Part shown: positions 44,652 through 58,050 of the stretch, in pieces
Layout of the letters: every line of letters begins with the position of its first letter
How positions within the stretch are numbered: position 1 is the stretch's first letter
Assembly (NCBI GenBank): GCA_949825025.1
Contig: OX463778.1
Span: forward strand, 53,384,364-53,448,363
Length of the DNA stretch: 64,000 nt
Direction: 5' to 3'
Source of the DNA: Siphlonurus alternatus
Lineage: Eukaryota > Arthropoda > Insecta > Ephemeroptera > Siphlonuridae
Notes under the pieces: generated by a model
What the model saw: only the letters and a program-made list of their open reading frames with translations
Databases searched by the model: none
Told to the model about the DNA's origin: nothing
Program-made: the position numbers and the translations under genes

Positions 44652-46433
44652 ATCGTCAATTTTGCTCGATTTTTTTCCCATTCTTTGAAGATGTGCCTAA
44701 AATAAGTTCAGTAATAAGTCCCCACAAAGGTGCATTGTTATCGACTCCCCCAGTAGAGATTTATGTGGTTGTCACCTGATGTACAGTACGCTGAGTAATG
44801 TGCAAGGTGCTGCTTGGCCGGACATGAGATAAGACAGCGCCGAGCTCAAGTCGAGATCTGATTTTAGTTAAGATTTTTGAGAGAGAAATGTCTGTACTGT
44901 TAAAAAATAAGCAGTTAAAACTCTTTCTTGTCATTGCTATATAAATTAAGCAGTAAAAAAAAAAAAAAAACGAGTTTTTACTGACTTTTTTTAACAGTAA
45001 ATAAATCATGATTTATTTTTAATTATACTGTATTTTATGTATAATTTAATAAATCAATATAAATTCTTATTAATTAGTTAATTTATAATTATAGGGTAAT
45101 AAAATTTGTTGACAAAATAATTGACATCTTTATAAGAAAATTGTAGTGTTTAATTGATTATTTTTGTACATCCCTCCCCTCTATTTTGAGAGAAAGAAGA
45201 TGAATTTAGTACTCTGAGATCTAACTGTGATAAAATCAGTCTTAATCAACTTAAAAGCTTCTTTATTAACATCAAGTCTAATCCCAATATAAAAATCTCT
45301 CCACCTTCAACTTCCAAGCAGTGCTATAACATCTCATATAAAAGAAATTTAGTGCCAGCTGCACCTGAGTTCAATAACGTGAGCTTGTACCCGAGTAGGG
45401 GGATGTTGTAGAAAGGTGTGTTCACTCATATATATTATTATTATTATGGAGTAAATCGCGTGTATTTCGTCTACAGGGTGTTGCCGGTGATAAGATTGTG
45501 TTTTACGACTTATATTTATTTTTATATAGTAAATGTTATATAGTGAGCTCACTTCATATACCACGTGACTCAAAACAGCTGTTCGGATTGTTACGTGAGC
45601 CGTGATGGTACAGTCACCGTCAAGAAAAAACACACCCCACCTAATACCGTCAGTTTTTTTTTAGTCGATGCAAATTAAAGACATAAAAATCGAACTACAG
45701 AGTAATGTTGACAAATTATTGCAAAAATATGATCTGAAGTTTCAGAAGTTCAGTGAATATTTTACAGTCTTTGTCTAAAACTTTTGAGTGCCACTAGCAA
45801 TTATATATTAAAAGATTTAAAAGGTTTTCGTACATTTTTGTACTTAAAAAAGTGTAGTTTCGCAACTAAAAAAAAAAATAATAAAAAATATATAAAAGTT
45901 TCATTATAACTTGAAATAAAAATAATTGAAGTGATTTTCCGTAGATCTAATCATTATCGTATTAATTAGCAAATATTTTAAATTACATTCAACTAAACGA
46001 GAGAAGAGCTTGCCAATTTACAATCATTATAATTTTATTATAAACGTGTAATAACACAAACTTAATATACAGTCTTTTTGCTACGTGAACTTTTAATAAT
46101 ACAATTACATGACGTCAGAGTCTATTTTAATTTATAAATTCGAGTTCTCAGAGTTCATGTAATTATTGATAGGGTTAAATGTTCACTTACATTATACAAG
46201 CCTAGTTATGTATGCCATATTCAACTTCTATAGAATAATGTTGATATTATAGAAAATTGCAACCAAGTATGTCGAAAATTTTGTATGAGAAAAATTAAAC
46301 ACTTTTTTTCACTGAATGTATTTTAGTGTTATAATAGAATTTTATAAAGTTCAATGATTCATACAGCAGTTTCATCTTCACTCTTTGAATTTAACATTTT
46401 TTTTCTTATCATTAATACCAGCATAATTATAAA

Positions 46434-46437
<4 letters not shown>
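44652..46437. other. AT-rich noncoding stretch
   Basis: Nothing recognised beyond an isolated TGACGTCA at 46110. Confidence 0.5.

Positions 46438-46512
<75 letters not shown>
46438..46512. repeat. (TA)n microsatellite, 75 bases
   Basis: Uninterrupted TA repeat. Confidence 0.95.
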
Positions 46513-46513
<1 letters not shown>

Positions 46514-48213
46514 TTTTAATGCACAAATGCAGTAGCTTGCAGTGTATATATTAAAAGAGTTAAAAGTGCATTATAATTGTTCATCAAATTTAATCGGCTT
46601 TCCTGCACCAGACAGCTCAAATTAATTTAACCTGTACGCTGAGGTAGATATATAATTTACACAGTACATGTGTATTTTTTCACTCGGCTGCTCAAGCAAG
46701 GCTCGGATGCTGCACAGATCTCCATGCTAGGATTACAGAGAAGACATGCAACACGGCCGCTACTGGGAAGTTAACTGAGAAAATACTGTGGCTGCAGCTA
46801 TTTTTAGTTGCATGCTCAGATGCACAAATTTAATATTGCATTTAAAAATATGTTGCCATTTAATTATGTTTGGTAGCGAGGTGAAACGCCTCTAGATCGG
46901 GAGATGTTATTGGTGGTTCAATTATCAACAACATTGTAATAGACAGTAAAGAAGGCATTGCTGTAACCTGTCAACCATTTTTATTTTGTGTATAGATATA
47001 AGCTCTTCATGGACATTTATTTGCCTTGGTACACCTCGAAATATCACGAATGCTTCCCTTGCCTGAATGAAAGACGAAGATATGAACAATTACAATTTTT
47101 AGAGTCAGCCAATTTTTTTTTTTTTTTTTTAATACTCTAATGGACATTTAAATTTAATTCACGCCTGCAGAGTTCACAAACAAGCAAAGTAACAATCTTG
47201 ATACCCAGAAGTGTATCAAGTGATATAAAATATTTTTCTTGATGAATTATCTTTTAAAATGTCCAAAGGTATTTGATTTAAATTAAAAAAAGTGCGAATT
47301 TCTCTTCCTAACAAATAATAATTACGTTCAATACGAAATTGCTGTTACAAATGTTCGGGCAATTGAATGATTCTACTGCTGGTTTTGACTATATTTGTGG
47401 CCTGCAAATTTACGAGGATGTATAGAAATGTCGTATCCAGTGATATCTTTATAAACTTTTCTTTGTATAATAATATATGTTTATGTTGTATGCGAATCTT
47501 AATCTGCATTTGTTTGGTCACGTGATCGAGCGTCTCTTTTCTTAAATCAATCGGACAGAATCATTGTTGCATTAACTTTAAATTGTTTTAGTGAATAGAG
47601 AAATGTTCCCTTGTAAATTTCAAGATTACAATAATAAAAATATGTGAGAAAAAAGTTTTGAAATAAAACTTGTAGATTCTTAACAATGATTGACATTTGT
47701 AATAAAATTTATTCTGTTTTTCCTTCAAAGTAAATCTAAATGCACTGATAACAATTCTGAATAACTTACATAATAAAAGTGGAATTTTAAATTAATAATA
47801 TTTTATTATATAAAATTCTAAGAAATTTTTATAAACTTTAACATAAATAACTCCTGTTTAATTTTTTTCTTATTCTTATGCATATTAAACTTTAGTTATT
47901 TTTTTTCCCTTGAATACACTACGCGAACACACGAACTATTTTAATTTTATTTTATCTCTGCCCTTTTTGTAGGCTTTACCACGCAGTCTATGGAAGCTTG
48001 AGAACAAAAACTATTTTGGTGTTGATACAACGATTGTTAAAAAAATTATAAATCTGCAAGTATTGAAGTTCCAGCAAGTGCGGCCAGATTTCATGACTTC
48101 CCGAGGTATACATATAAATATGCTATGATTGCTTCTACTTGTGATTCTAACTTGAAAGCTGGCTATGATGATACAGCTTGCTTGTTGCTCCTCTCAGTTT
48201 CTCGTGAATAGCG
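46513..48213. other. AT-rich noncoding stretch
   Basis: A GC-richer patch at 46680-46800 has no recognisable content. Otherwise empty. Confidence 0.5.
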
Positions 48214-48572
48214 ACTTAATGAACTCCTTCCCCCTTGCCAATAAAATTACTAAGTCTTGGTGTCAAGCGATCAAATACCTCTCATCATTCTAATTATCTT
48301 ACACGGAGAAAAATATATCCAAGTAAAAATAGTAACTTAATGAACTCTCTCTCTCTCATTGCCAATAAAATTACTAAGTCTTGGTGTCAAGCGATCAAAT
48401 ACCTCTCATCATTCTAATTATCTTACACGGAGAAAAATATCTCCAAGTAAAAATAGTAACTTAATGAACTCTCTCTCTCATTGCCAATAAAATTACTAAG
48501 TCTTGGTGTCAAGCGATCAAATACCTCATCATTCTAATTATCTTACACGGAGAAAATATAATGTTGCAAGTA
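48214..48572 (+). repeat. About 121-bp tandem repeat, three copies
   Basis: Units start ACTTAATGAACTC at 48214, 48335 and 48459, and contain AAGTCTTGGTGTCAAGCGAT and TTATCTTACACGGAGAAAA. The (CT)n tract after AACTC varies in length between units. No coding meaning, despite an open frame across part of it. Confidence 0.92.
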
Positions 48573-49189
48573 AAAAAGGCAATGATTTTTTTTTATTGGT
48601 ATAGATTTACAGAGCAACCAAGATTATATTAATATAACCGTATTAACAATGTAATGCTGGAAATTAATGCATAAAATATTTATAATACATATAATGGATA
48701 GAATAAATTGCCCTCAATTGTTTTACAGTACAATTATCTTCAAATTATTAATTGGGAGTTGTGTATTTTTTTGCACGTACGAAAAAAATACAATTTTAAG
48801 CTATTTTTTTTTCTGAATTAAAATATATTTTTTTTTCCGTGTAATTTAGCTTGAAGCAGAACAACAACCAGAATAACTTGTAAATATATTCAAGAAAAGT
48901 TATTATATATGAAGCTTCAATTTTAATATTATAAAGGTGTTTTAAATATAGAGTACGTATCAAGTTTTATAGAGTAATTGTAACCAATATATATGTAATG
49001 ATATTCGACCGTATATATTATCTTAATATATAAAATTTAATTATTTTTTTTTGTAAAATATACCTTTATTTTTTTTACCATCTAAAAATATAAAAAAAAT
49101 CGATTATTTCAAATAACGTTTTCTTTTAAATTGAATTAACATAAGTCAGTGTTAAAGACTATTATGTTTGTCAGCTCCGACTGTTTATT
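48573..49189. other. AT-rich noncoding stretch
   Basis: Nothing recognised. Confidence 0.5.
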
Positions 49190-49290
49190 GACAGCCTGTA
49201 TAATACGGTCTAGCGACCATTCAATCAGATGCACGGTCTAATTAATGAGGCTACGCGAAAGGTGGCGGGGAAAAGCTGTTAGAAATTACA
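49190..49290 (+). other. Candidate exon end with strong splice donor
   Basis: GC-elevated sequence ends ATTACAG|GTGAGTCAAG, a near-ideal donor. An ATG at 49243 opens a frame MRLRERWRGKAVRNY that runs into the donor, but its start context is weak. A 5' noncoding exon is equally possible. TAATTAATGA and AAGGTGGCGGGG nearby could be homeodomain- and E2F-like sites. Confidence 0.3.
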
Positions 49291-50264
49291 GGTGAGTCAA
49301 GTCATAGACAAATATCTATAATAAGTTTTTCAGCAGTTGTTTTCAGTAGCTCTGTTTTTTTAATTAGAAAATTCAGTAATATTTAATATATGGATTATTG
49401 TAAGAAGATGATGAATTAAATTTAGTATTACCTGTAATTGTATTGTGCCTGAGTCTATACAATTTCTATTACGAATCCAGGTGTGCCGTAAAATTGAAGT
49501 GCGAGGGTGACACCTAATAAAAATCAAAGTGTTTTTTTATTCCATTTAAAGATATATAAAAAGAAGAAGATCTATATAACGTTATATGTGATCGTTTGAA
49601 GTCAAGTGTAACATTGGATTAGCACTAAAAATCACTCACCGGGAAAAATAAATAATATCAAAGATTAAATATATTTTTTGTATTTTTTTTAAAGGAACGA
49701 ATTAATTTAATTGGATGATAAAGTCGGCTTTTTTATGTCTGAATTTTATGCACTTAAATATTTACTGATGCATTTGATGGTTTTATTTAAAAATATATAT
49801 AACTTGGAGTTAAATGGTGTGAAATATTAATATACGTGTTCTATAAAATATTTTGAGGTGTGGGTTTTTTAACTCGCTATCTATTGAGAACAAAATGACC
49901 CTTATGTCTTCTGTAAAGATGGCTCAATTTTTTCATGAAATTGCATGAAGATTCTTTATCTGTTGTAACAATGAACACTCAATTGAAGTCATGTAATTTT
50001 ATTTTTGGATGTTCATTGTAAAATTTATAAAGACATTTAATTTCCCACGTGAACATTTATATTCTTGATCAAAATATTATAAAATAGAAGACAACAACAA
50101 AAACTGAGCTTATATATGTGGTAAATTGAAATATTATGTTGAAATTAAATTTGAGATAATTTCTTTATATAGGTAATGTGAATATAACCTTTACTAATAC
50201 ATTATCTATTGTTACTCCCAGTGTAGTAATGTTATACTTGTGTAACAACAGTCTCGTCACATAG
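49291..50264. other. AT-rich noncoding stretch
   Basis: Nothing recognised. Confidence 0.5.
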
Positions 50265-50510
50265 TAGTCCCACGTGACGCTACCTGTGGCCGCCCGTTGC
50301 CATGACAACGGGATGTCACAAGTGAAGGTTTGATGGAATTCTGATGTAGGAAGAAACCCCCGGGAATATAATCTATAGAAAAACTCGCATGCTTGTGGGG
50401 GAATTGATCATTGAATCAACCACACCCTGGTAGCCAAAACTGTGTGATGATATGGAAAAGATTGATCCATTAGCTCGCCGAGCCTGCGTCCTCTCATTAA
50501 CGAGATTTTG
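50265..50510. promoter_or_regulatory. Islet with an RFX X-box-like palindrome
   Basis: CCCGTTGCCATGACAACGGG (50293-50312) is a 20-base near-palindrome whose core GTTGCC-AT-GACAAC fits the X-box consensus RYYNYY-N-RRNRAC. It is preceded by CCACGTGACGC and CTACCTGTGGCC. X-boxes sit in promoters of ciliary genes in animals. No adjacent gene is visible, so the role is inferred. Confidence 0.4.
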
Positions 50511-51335
50511 ACACATGAAAATGTACATGAAATTCATTAAAGATGGTACTTTTCATAATTATCGAGTATTACATACAATTTTTTAATTGTCAATAGCATT
50601 TATTTTAGTTCAAAATAAAAAGATACGGGATTTCTGTTGATATAACAAAATCTTAAAGCTATTTTTGTGACAGAGAGTGACACCATATGTGTAACAGCTC
50701 AAAATGATGCATTTTGTTAGTAGGTACGAAGTAGCTCGCCCACTGCAAGCCTTTTCTGATTATTTTCAACACTTGATTGAAATATCTCGTCACGAAAATT
50801 AATCGGGTGTGTCGAATTGCATTTATGCATGTCGTTACTTTTATATTTCTTGCAGGAGATTTATAAAATACACATTAACTTTGGACTACTTTTAAAATGA
50901 ATTTATTTCTGTGATTACAGATTAAGGAAAATGTAAAGCCTCATGATTTTCCATTTCATATAACATAATGTTCAGATCCAGTTCCTTGATAATCGATAAT
51001 ATATGCAGCATAAATATTGACTGCATATATGTTTGGCTATAAAGTCGAAAATAATCTACTTTTATGCTTATTTTCAACCTTACTGCACTATAGCAAACAT
51101 TTTCATATTCTTAAAGTAAGAGAATTGAGAAGCTAAGAAGGTTTTTAATGCAATTTTGATGCGAACAAATTATTACATTATCAAATGAATAAAAATGTAA
51201 AATGTTTTTATATTTTGGAAATAATTTTTTTATAATTCATTTTGCACTGAAAATTATTAATGACAATAAAACCATTTTCTTAAACAGGCTGATTTTTAAT
51301 GAAATTTTAATAATTGTGTAGATGTCGCAGTACTT
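50511..51335. other. AT-rich noncoding stretch
   Basis: Nothing recognised. Confidence 0.5.
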
Positions 51336-51500
51336 TCTTGAACACGACAGACGAGAGAGTAAACGTCCCGAATGTTTATATTTAGCTCAGGACAAAGGAC
51401 CAATCAGCTGTTTCTCGTTGGATGGGCAAATTAGCGCCCGGTAACGAGCATAGTTATTGTTAGCTTTCGTTGCGATCTTTATCTACACGTGGATTCACTT
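51336..51500. promoter_or_regulatory. Islet with CCAAT and E-box motifs
   Basis: GGACCAATCAGCTGTTTCTC combines a CCAAT box and a CAGCTG E-box. GCGCCCGGTAACGAGC and CTACACGTGG follow. Promoter-like composition without an identifiable start or gene. Confidence 0.3.
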
Positions 51501-53860
51501 TATATTGGGTGTGTTTGTATTTTATAAAGTAGCAATATTTAAGCTCTTTTATACTTAAGTTTATTTTGTAAGTAAGCTTAAGTTTTGGTCCATGCATATA
51601 AATTTATAAGTAGATGTCTTAAAAGTATTTATTATTTTGTTTGTTAAGATTATACGAGAAGATTATTTTAAAGAAAATAAAACTTTTTTTTTTGTGCGTG
51701 AAAAATTATAAAATTAAACTTTTTACACAAAAAGACTAAAAATAAATTATAAACCGTTTTTAGAAACCAAATCTTTTTATTTATAAAAAAGTATTTAATT
51801 TCACAAAACTTATATTAAAAGCCTCAGGTTTATTTTTAAATACTCAACATAATATTATATAAATTATATTTAAACATTTTTATATAATGATATCATAATA
51901 ATTTTAAATATAAGGGTCACGTACCGTCCATGGGATTTGAATGTATATACTCTCTCTTGCTTGTGTGTTTTCTTTAGAACCGGTTATATCGTTACAATAC
52001 CAACTCGCATGTACGTAACATTGAAGTTACGAACGTCTAATTGCCCCCTTGACAAAGCTGAGATGACATGTATGTATATCAGGCTTATATGGTAGAGCAC
52101 TCGTTAATTATTGAGCGTCCTAATGGAACGCGTGGCATCACCGGTCTTTAAAGCCTTTCTCTTATGTTTTAATGAAAGATATTAAGCTCGTGGAACTAGT
52201 TTCACTTTAATATTTTGCCAGGATGGTTTCTGTTTTACTTTATTTTGTTGCTTGCAATCCAATCTTAACTATAAGACGTTCGGAGGCTCTGAAATTAATT
52301 TGACTCGAGTAGTATCATGTCGTTGTGGAGGAGTTTGTTATCTTTTGTTAATGTTATTAATGTATTGTTATTTTTAATAAATATAGGTAATTTTGTTTAA
52401 GCTTACTATACGTGTTGAATAATTGTATGTAACTCAGTTCCAACCGATAAAGCTTCATTTAGGGCCTTGGTTGAACTGTATTTGTACACAATTTAATAAT
52501 AAAAAACTTAAAAAAACAAAAAAACAAAAAAAAATGCTGACTTTACGTAGAATCTCTAGGGAGCTTTCATCTCGTCATCCATCATATAAATTAAGGATTC
52601 ATTATCTGAGAGAAGGTTGATTTTACTTTTGATAGGAAACCTTCGTTTTCGGATTTAAATCAGAAAAGTCATGTTAAAAACAAAAGAGTAAATTACACAT
52701 TAGTAAATTATTTGTGTACGATTTGAATAATATTTATTATATTACCTTGAGGTTTCAATAAAATATTTAAATTTAACAATCAGTATTCTTATTATTTCCT
52801 TATACTTGCTTTGTTTTGCTATCGAATGAAATTATTCCCACTCATTTGATTATAAAAAATAATCATTTTCAGTGTTTGCAAATTAATGGGATTCAAGGAA
52901 AAATGCAAATTAAATAAAAATGTAACAATTATCTGAAAATATTAATCGTCTATTAAATTATTAACTTTCAGGTATTATAATTGATAATAAGAATTTGCTG
53001 ATGTTATCGGAAAATGTAAATATTATTATCATTTTTATTTTAGAATTTCGCAAAATTATATTAATGAAATATGGATAAAATGAAGCCTTTAAAAGTCGTC
53101 AGCATGGTAAAAATGATTGAATGGATTTTCATGGGTGTAGTCCCCTACCATGCATCATTTACTTTGACAGGTGTATCATTAGGACGGTATATACTATCAC
53201 TGTAAAATACATACTACCGTCGCACAAAATAAGATATTTTATTTAGCATGCACTGCATGTATATAATATTTTTTATTTTTTGAAAAGTACAGACCTACTA
53301 CAAGTATAAAATAAATTCCTCTAACAAGACTGAAGTGAATGCAGTGTAAAATAAGTGAACGTATGAATGTTAAATAATTCACTCAAGAAGTCATCTTAAA
53401 TTACAATGCACTGGCAAATTGAAATAAACACACTGCTGCTGTATGTTCGTAGCACGTCCTTATAAGACCTTGAATTGTTCTACCTGTCAAAATAAGACAA
53501 ATTCGCTCTGCAATGTAATGCCGTTACAAGAGTTGTAACTTGACGATCTAACAGACTGGTGATCATTCAGAGCTTAATGTAAAAGTAGATTCTAAATTTG
53601 TAATATTTATTTTTCACCTCGGGACACCACGAATTTTACCGTCTCTTTTTGAGTGTTGCACCGCAGCCTTTCAAATGTTAGAGCTTTTCTGGGATGACCC
53701 AGAAATAGTTTGAGAATTAAGTTTCCCAAAATTGCAAATCTTTAGCTTTTTTCGTCTTGGAGATGTAAATATAGAAAGAATTTTCCTTAGAATATTATTT
53801 GTCATGTATTTTGTTAAATTATTATATAAATGACCAGAGAGGTGCGTGCTAGCTCTCCAC
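51501..53860. other. AT-rich noncoding stretch
   Basis: A tRNA-like A-box TATGGTAGAGCACTCG at 52088 lacks a B-box. A 28-codon frame at 52533 (MLTLRRISRELSS) follows an A-rich tract. Neither is strong enough to call. Confidence 0.45.
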
Positions 53861-53930
53861 GCGAGATCACGTTATCGCCGTGATGGAGTGGAAAGCCTTT
53901 GTAAATGACCCCCCCCCCCCCCCCACCAGC
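53861..53930. repeat. Hairpin followed by C16 run
   Basis: GATCACGTTATCGCCGTGAT is a short hairpin. C16 occupies 53909-53924. Confidence 0.6.
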
Positions 53931-55522
53931 AAGGACATAAAGCCAATATAAGGAAGATATCTTATTGTACTTTATTACGTGTTTCAAGACATTAATAAGA
54001 TAACAAAAATAAAGAGGTAAAATATATTAAAATATTTAGTTACACAGAATTGACCCAGTTTTCCATATGCAATACGTTATATTATATAATTTTATCTGCA
54101 TTTTTAAATGTAGCTTTCCTATACAAAGGTTTCATATCTGATGGAATATATACTTGTTTCATTATTTATGTACATGCAGCGAGGAAAAAGTAAGAGGCAA
54201 ATTTTATTTGGCTACTATATTTATCATTAATTTATTAAGTACATATTAGTGTTATACGTATATAATAATATACTTATTTGTGTATTTTTTAGTGAAAATA
54301 TGTTAGAATTGCAGGAAATTGTTTCATGAAATTTGTAAAAATTAAAGTGCAGTCAGAAATTTTATTTTATATTCGTGAATTAATTTTTCTCCTCCATAAT
54401 AAAATTTGATCGAGCTGTACTTGAAATTAGCTCTCTGCATTAAAATTTAAGTTTTAATATTTTTAAAGTGAGGTTTTTAGATTTTCCAAATTGTTTGACA
54501 TTTTTGATATCAAACTTCATGAGAGATCAGGATGGAATTAACCTAATTTAATTTTAAACACTTATTTTTAGTTTACAAAAACCAACCTTTGAAGGAAAAA
54601 AAGTATCTTTTATCATGCACGCTAGACTGTTCAAAATCCCCAGCATTATGTTATACAGTATAATTATGTACATTACATTTCACATAATTATCGTGCACGT
54701 GCAGTATTAAAATCACAAAAGGGTTTATTATATAATTACTACTGAATGGAGAATATTTTTAACTTGACAGATTCACCAAGCTGCTATTTTTTTAACTTTT
54801 AAATCCAAACAGGTTTCTGTAGAGCTGAAATTACATGCTATTTTTATAGCGACACACTGCGATTGTCGCGAAACCCAAACTTCGCTAAAACTTTAACATT
54901 GTCCTAAATTACATGGACCTCTCGGAACAGCTCGAACTTTGTCCCAAGATATTTGCAACGACCCTCTTCACTGACAAACACGAGCCGAAATTTCCCGAAC
55001 ATACCCGACACAATAATCGGGAAACACGACAAAATCTCAGCATGTAACTACATCTCTGGATCAAAAACCTTTCGATACGACAATTTAAAAAAATATAAAA
55101 ACCTTCTTCATCAAGTTTAGCATAACGAATTGATCCAGCTATTGTTGTGAAGATGACTGGCAATGTTTATGGGCAAGGACACATTGCTCATGTGAGACTG
55201 ATGGGACGAGTGGTGTAATGTTTATCTGGACATGCACCGCGTGGGCTGCGATTACAAGCCGGTGTATATGTTGTTGTTGTATATCTTTTACCGTGGTAAT
55301 TCTTTGAAACCTCGTTTTTGTAATGTGTTCTATTTATAAGCCAAGTTTTTGAATATAGGATTATAATAGAATGGTTAAAAGATATCTACTGTTGTATAGT
55401 ATAGTGTTTATTTTTGCTATAATTTAAATGGAATTTCTTTGAACGATGATGTAAAAAAAGTCATCTGGTTTGAAGAAATGTGACCCTGGCGGTACTTCAA
55501 TAATTTTATTATAACCGTGGTT
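53931..55522. other. AT-rich noncoding stretch
   Basis: A moderately GC-richer patch at 54850-55260 is open on the minus strand for 84 codons (55163-54909) but has no domain features. I leave it uncalled. Confidence 0.45.
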
Positions 55523-55845
55523 AATGGAGTATTGTCCTCAATTTTTTTTATTGCAGAAATGGATAGAGGGTGCAAATTTATGCTACCCTGATTTCTTTCA
55601 GATTTTTTAGAGCCCGGGAACTATTTTTAAAAAATTATTGAAAGTTCTTTTTGTGACGTCACGAGACGCCGCTCCTTAAGAAAAAGATAGGACTTGTCGC
55701 CGCGAACCGTCACAAAAAGGACTTTCAATAATTTTTTAAAAATACTTCCCGGGCTCTAAAAAATCTGAAAAAAATCAGGGTAGCATAACTTTGCACGCTC
55801 TATCCATTTTTGCAATAAAAAAAAAATTGAGGACAATACTCCATT
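55523..55845. mobile_element. AATGGA-type MITE, copy 3, CRE core inverted
   Basis: Termini AATGGAGTATTGTCCTCAA and TTGAGGACAATACTCCATT, with the same arms as 35256-35576. The core is that of copy 2 in the opposite orientation. One CRE is intact (55654) and the other has decayed to AACCGTCA. Confidence 0.85.
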
Positions 55846-56577
55846 GACCTGAAATTATATTATTATTATGATTAAAATTGTACTCTCCATGCAAGGACAT
55901 GAAGAAATTTAATACGATATTTGAAATATTAGATATAGTTTAAAAAATATCACAAATATTAATGTGGATCCTGTTGTAAAACGAGAAAGAATTAGCACCT
56001 ATTATAATTCCTTTACTTTAAAAATATATAACACACATTAGAAGCTTACTGTAATGTACGTCTATAAAGTATCGTTTACAATTTATATTGCAATGTCACA
56101 TCGTTAGAGATTACTTTCACCTCTATGTCAGAAATTAATACAGAGGGAGTTAAATTATTGGCAATATTTCCTCTATGGCAACAAATTAATTATGTCTCCT
56201 GTAGCAGTTTTTAGCACGAAAAAGATACTAAACTAATAGCAGAGAGAACACACATCCTAGTATTTATATATTATATAAATTTATCACATGATACTGTAGC
56301 AAGTGGTTTCAATGTGATGAAAAATTTGCCATATGACAAATTTGATCCACAACGAATTACTCAAAATTAAAATATATGGATTTTTTTTTTAATTTTTTAC
56401 AAGTAAATGTTTTAGGTTAAAATAGAGCTATAACTATTTATTATTGCACATATATATATTCTACCTGTTATGTTGCAAATAATGTTACCAGTTTCTGCAA
56501 AGATATTCCATATAAAATAAAATATAAAGAAGTTAGACGAGTTTATAAAACAATAAGGCACCATGATACTGGACAGA
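55846..56577. other. AT-rich noncoding stretch
   Basis: Nothing recognised. Confidence 0.5.
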
Positions 56578-56755
56578 TGATGTACCACGTACGTGTCGCC
56601 TCGAGCACGTGGTAGGCACGTGGTTATTAGAACGAGGAACACGCCCCCTCCCTCGCGGGGAAATCACTGCAGCTACGCCCATTAGATCAAATACCTTGGT
56701 GGCCGTACACTTCAGGAGCTCACGAACTTCTCTATATATGCTACGTTCATGGACA
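56578..56755. promoter_or_regulatory. GC-rich islet with two CACGTG E-boxes
   Basis: GAGCACGTGGTAGGCACGTGG holds two E-boxes 12 bases apart, followed by CCCTCCCTCGCGGGG. No exon structure is seen. Confidence 0.3.
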
Positions 56756-56815
56756 GAACCAAATTTCGGAGGGGGGGGGGTGCAGTCCCCCCCAACTCCC
56801 CCCTGGATCCGCACG
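56756..56815 (-). mobile_element. hAT MITE fragment
   Basis: Minus-strand CGTGCGGATCCAGGGGGG with C/G runs resembles the 21584-21727 hAT MITE end. The outer CAGG terminus is not preserved. Confidence 0.4.
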
Positions 56816-57950
56816 TGTTCAACATTTGTGGATGATGAAACAGGGTTACCTCACCTCCCCCAGTCGCTTGGAGGTGCAGACCCAGTGGTAACGTTCGTAG
56901 TGTCCAGAGTTGTATGAATTGCGATTGAAAATATTTCACTTTATGTTTGTAATGTAAAAAGAAATCTTTACAGAATTCTTCAAGGTATTGGCAACATTGA
57001 ATATAAAATTATATTTAATTTAAGTTGTATCTAGCTCATGGATTTATATTATTTTATGTACTTAACATGGACGATCTTTATGGTTATATTAAATAGCTAC
57101 ATTGCATTGATATTGCAAGAACGTAATGTAAACATAATAAATTTCTAATGTAAATGATTTACTGACCATTTTCAGATATATTTAGCGTATTGTGCAATTA
57201 AATTTTTTAAAATAATGTTAACAAATATTACTATAGATAAATAAATAAAATAAGAATAAAGATTTCTCTGCTGAAATTCGATTGAAAGATTTCGCGATTC
57301 TCTTACACATATGTAGAAAATTTTATTTAAATTTAATAGTTTATAACGTTAACTCTGCTCCATTGACCTGCTGATAAATCACAGCTCATCACCTCGTCAG
57401 AGTCGACCAAATTACATCTAGAGATAACATCAAGAATGAAATGTCGACATAAAAAAAGCTATACTCGTGAATATTTGTCAGAAATAACCTCGTGTGGTAA
57501 AAATCCGTGTCACCAGGAAAGTTCGTGAAAATGATAAAGGTCACACATAAAATAATAAAAAAAGGTTGGAGGGCCTAATTTTTACGCCTCTATTATTTTT
57601 AATATTTTAACATAAAGCTTGGAGCATCTGGGTTTATAAAAATTATTAACGAGCTTATTAACTAAAAATATAAACATCTTTATATTAAAATTGACAGGTT
57701 TATAAAATAAATAGCTTTTTAAACATGATAATGTTTTAACTTAAATGCATATAACTCTATCTTTATACTTGATTGCATTTACCAATCGAAAATATTTAAA
57801 ATTGTTAAAATATAAATTACAAATGAAATGATTAATGACTATCATTACTTTTACTTGTCACAAAAACGAGTTTCGTCATTTTTTAAAAATTCAGTGCTGA
57901 TTTTCATAATCTTTTATATTTTTTCTCTCTGACATTTTCCACCCAGAGGG
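56816..57950. other. AT-rich noncoding stretch
   Basis: Nothing recognised. Confidence 0.5.
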
Positions 57951-57959
57951 CGTATGTTC

Positions 57960-58050
57960 ACGTTCCGATGAAGCGTGAAGCCACCATCCGTGCAGTCAAA
58001 ATCACGCTTCACGTACTATCACAAGTCTCAGGTTCGAGCCTTTCAAATAA
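57960..58050 (+). repeat. Possible tRNA-derived remnant
   Basis: CGTGCAGTCAAAATCACG (A-box-like) and CAGGTTCGAGCCT (B-box) at tRNA-like spacing. GAAGCGTGAAGCC is inverted-repeated with CACGCTTCAC. No SINE tail follows, so this is a weak call. Confidence 0.3.

Noticed and set aside
46354..46554. 66-codon frame with Ile-Tyr repeats
   Set aside because: Same artefact from the TA repeat at 46438-46512.
48214..48572. CRISPR-like array
   Set aside because: Units are contiguous 121-base tandem copies without spacers, in a eukaryotic genome.
52088..52150. tRNA gene suggested by TATGGTAGAGCACTCG
   Set aside because: No B-box or cloverleaf pairing downstream.
54909..55163. 84-codon minus-strand frame
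   Set aside because: Cys-rich look but no recognisable motif or splice sites, and expected by chance in a patch of moderate G+C.
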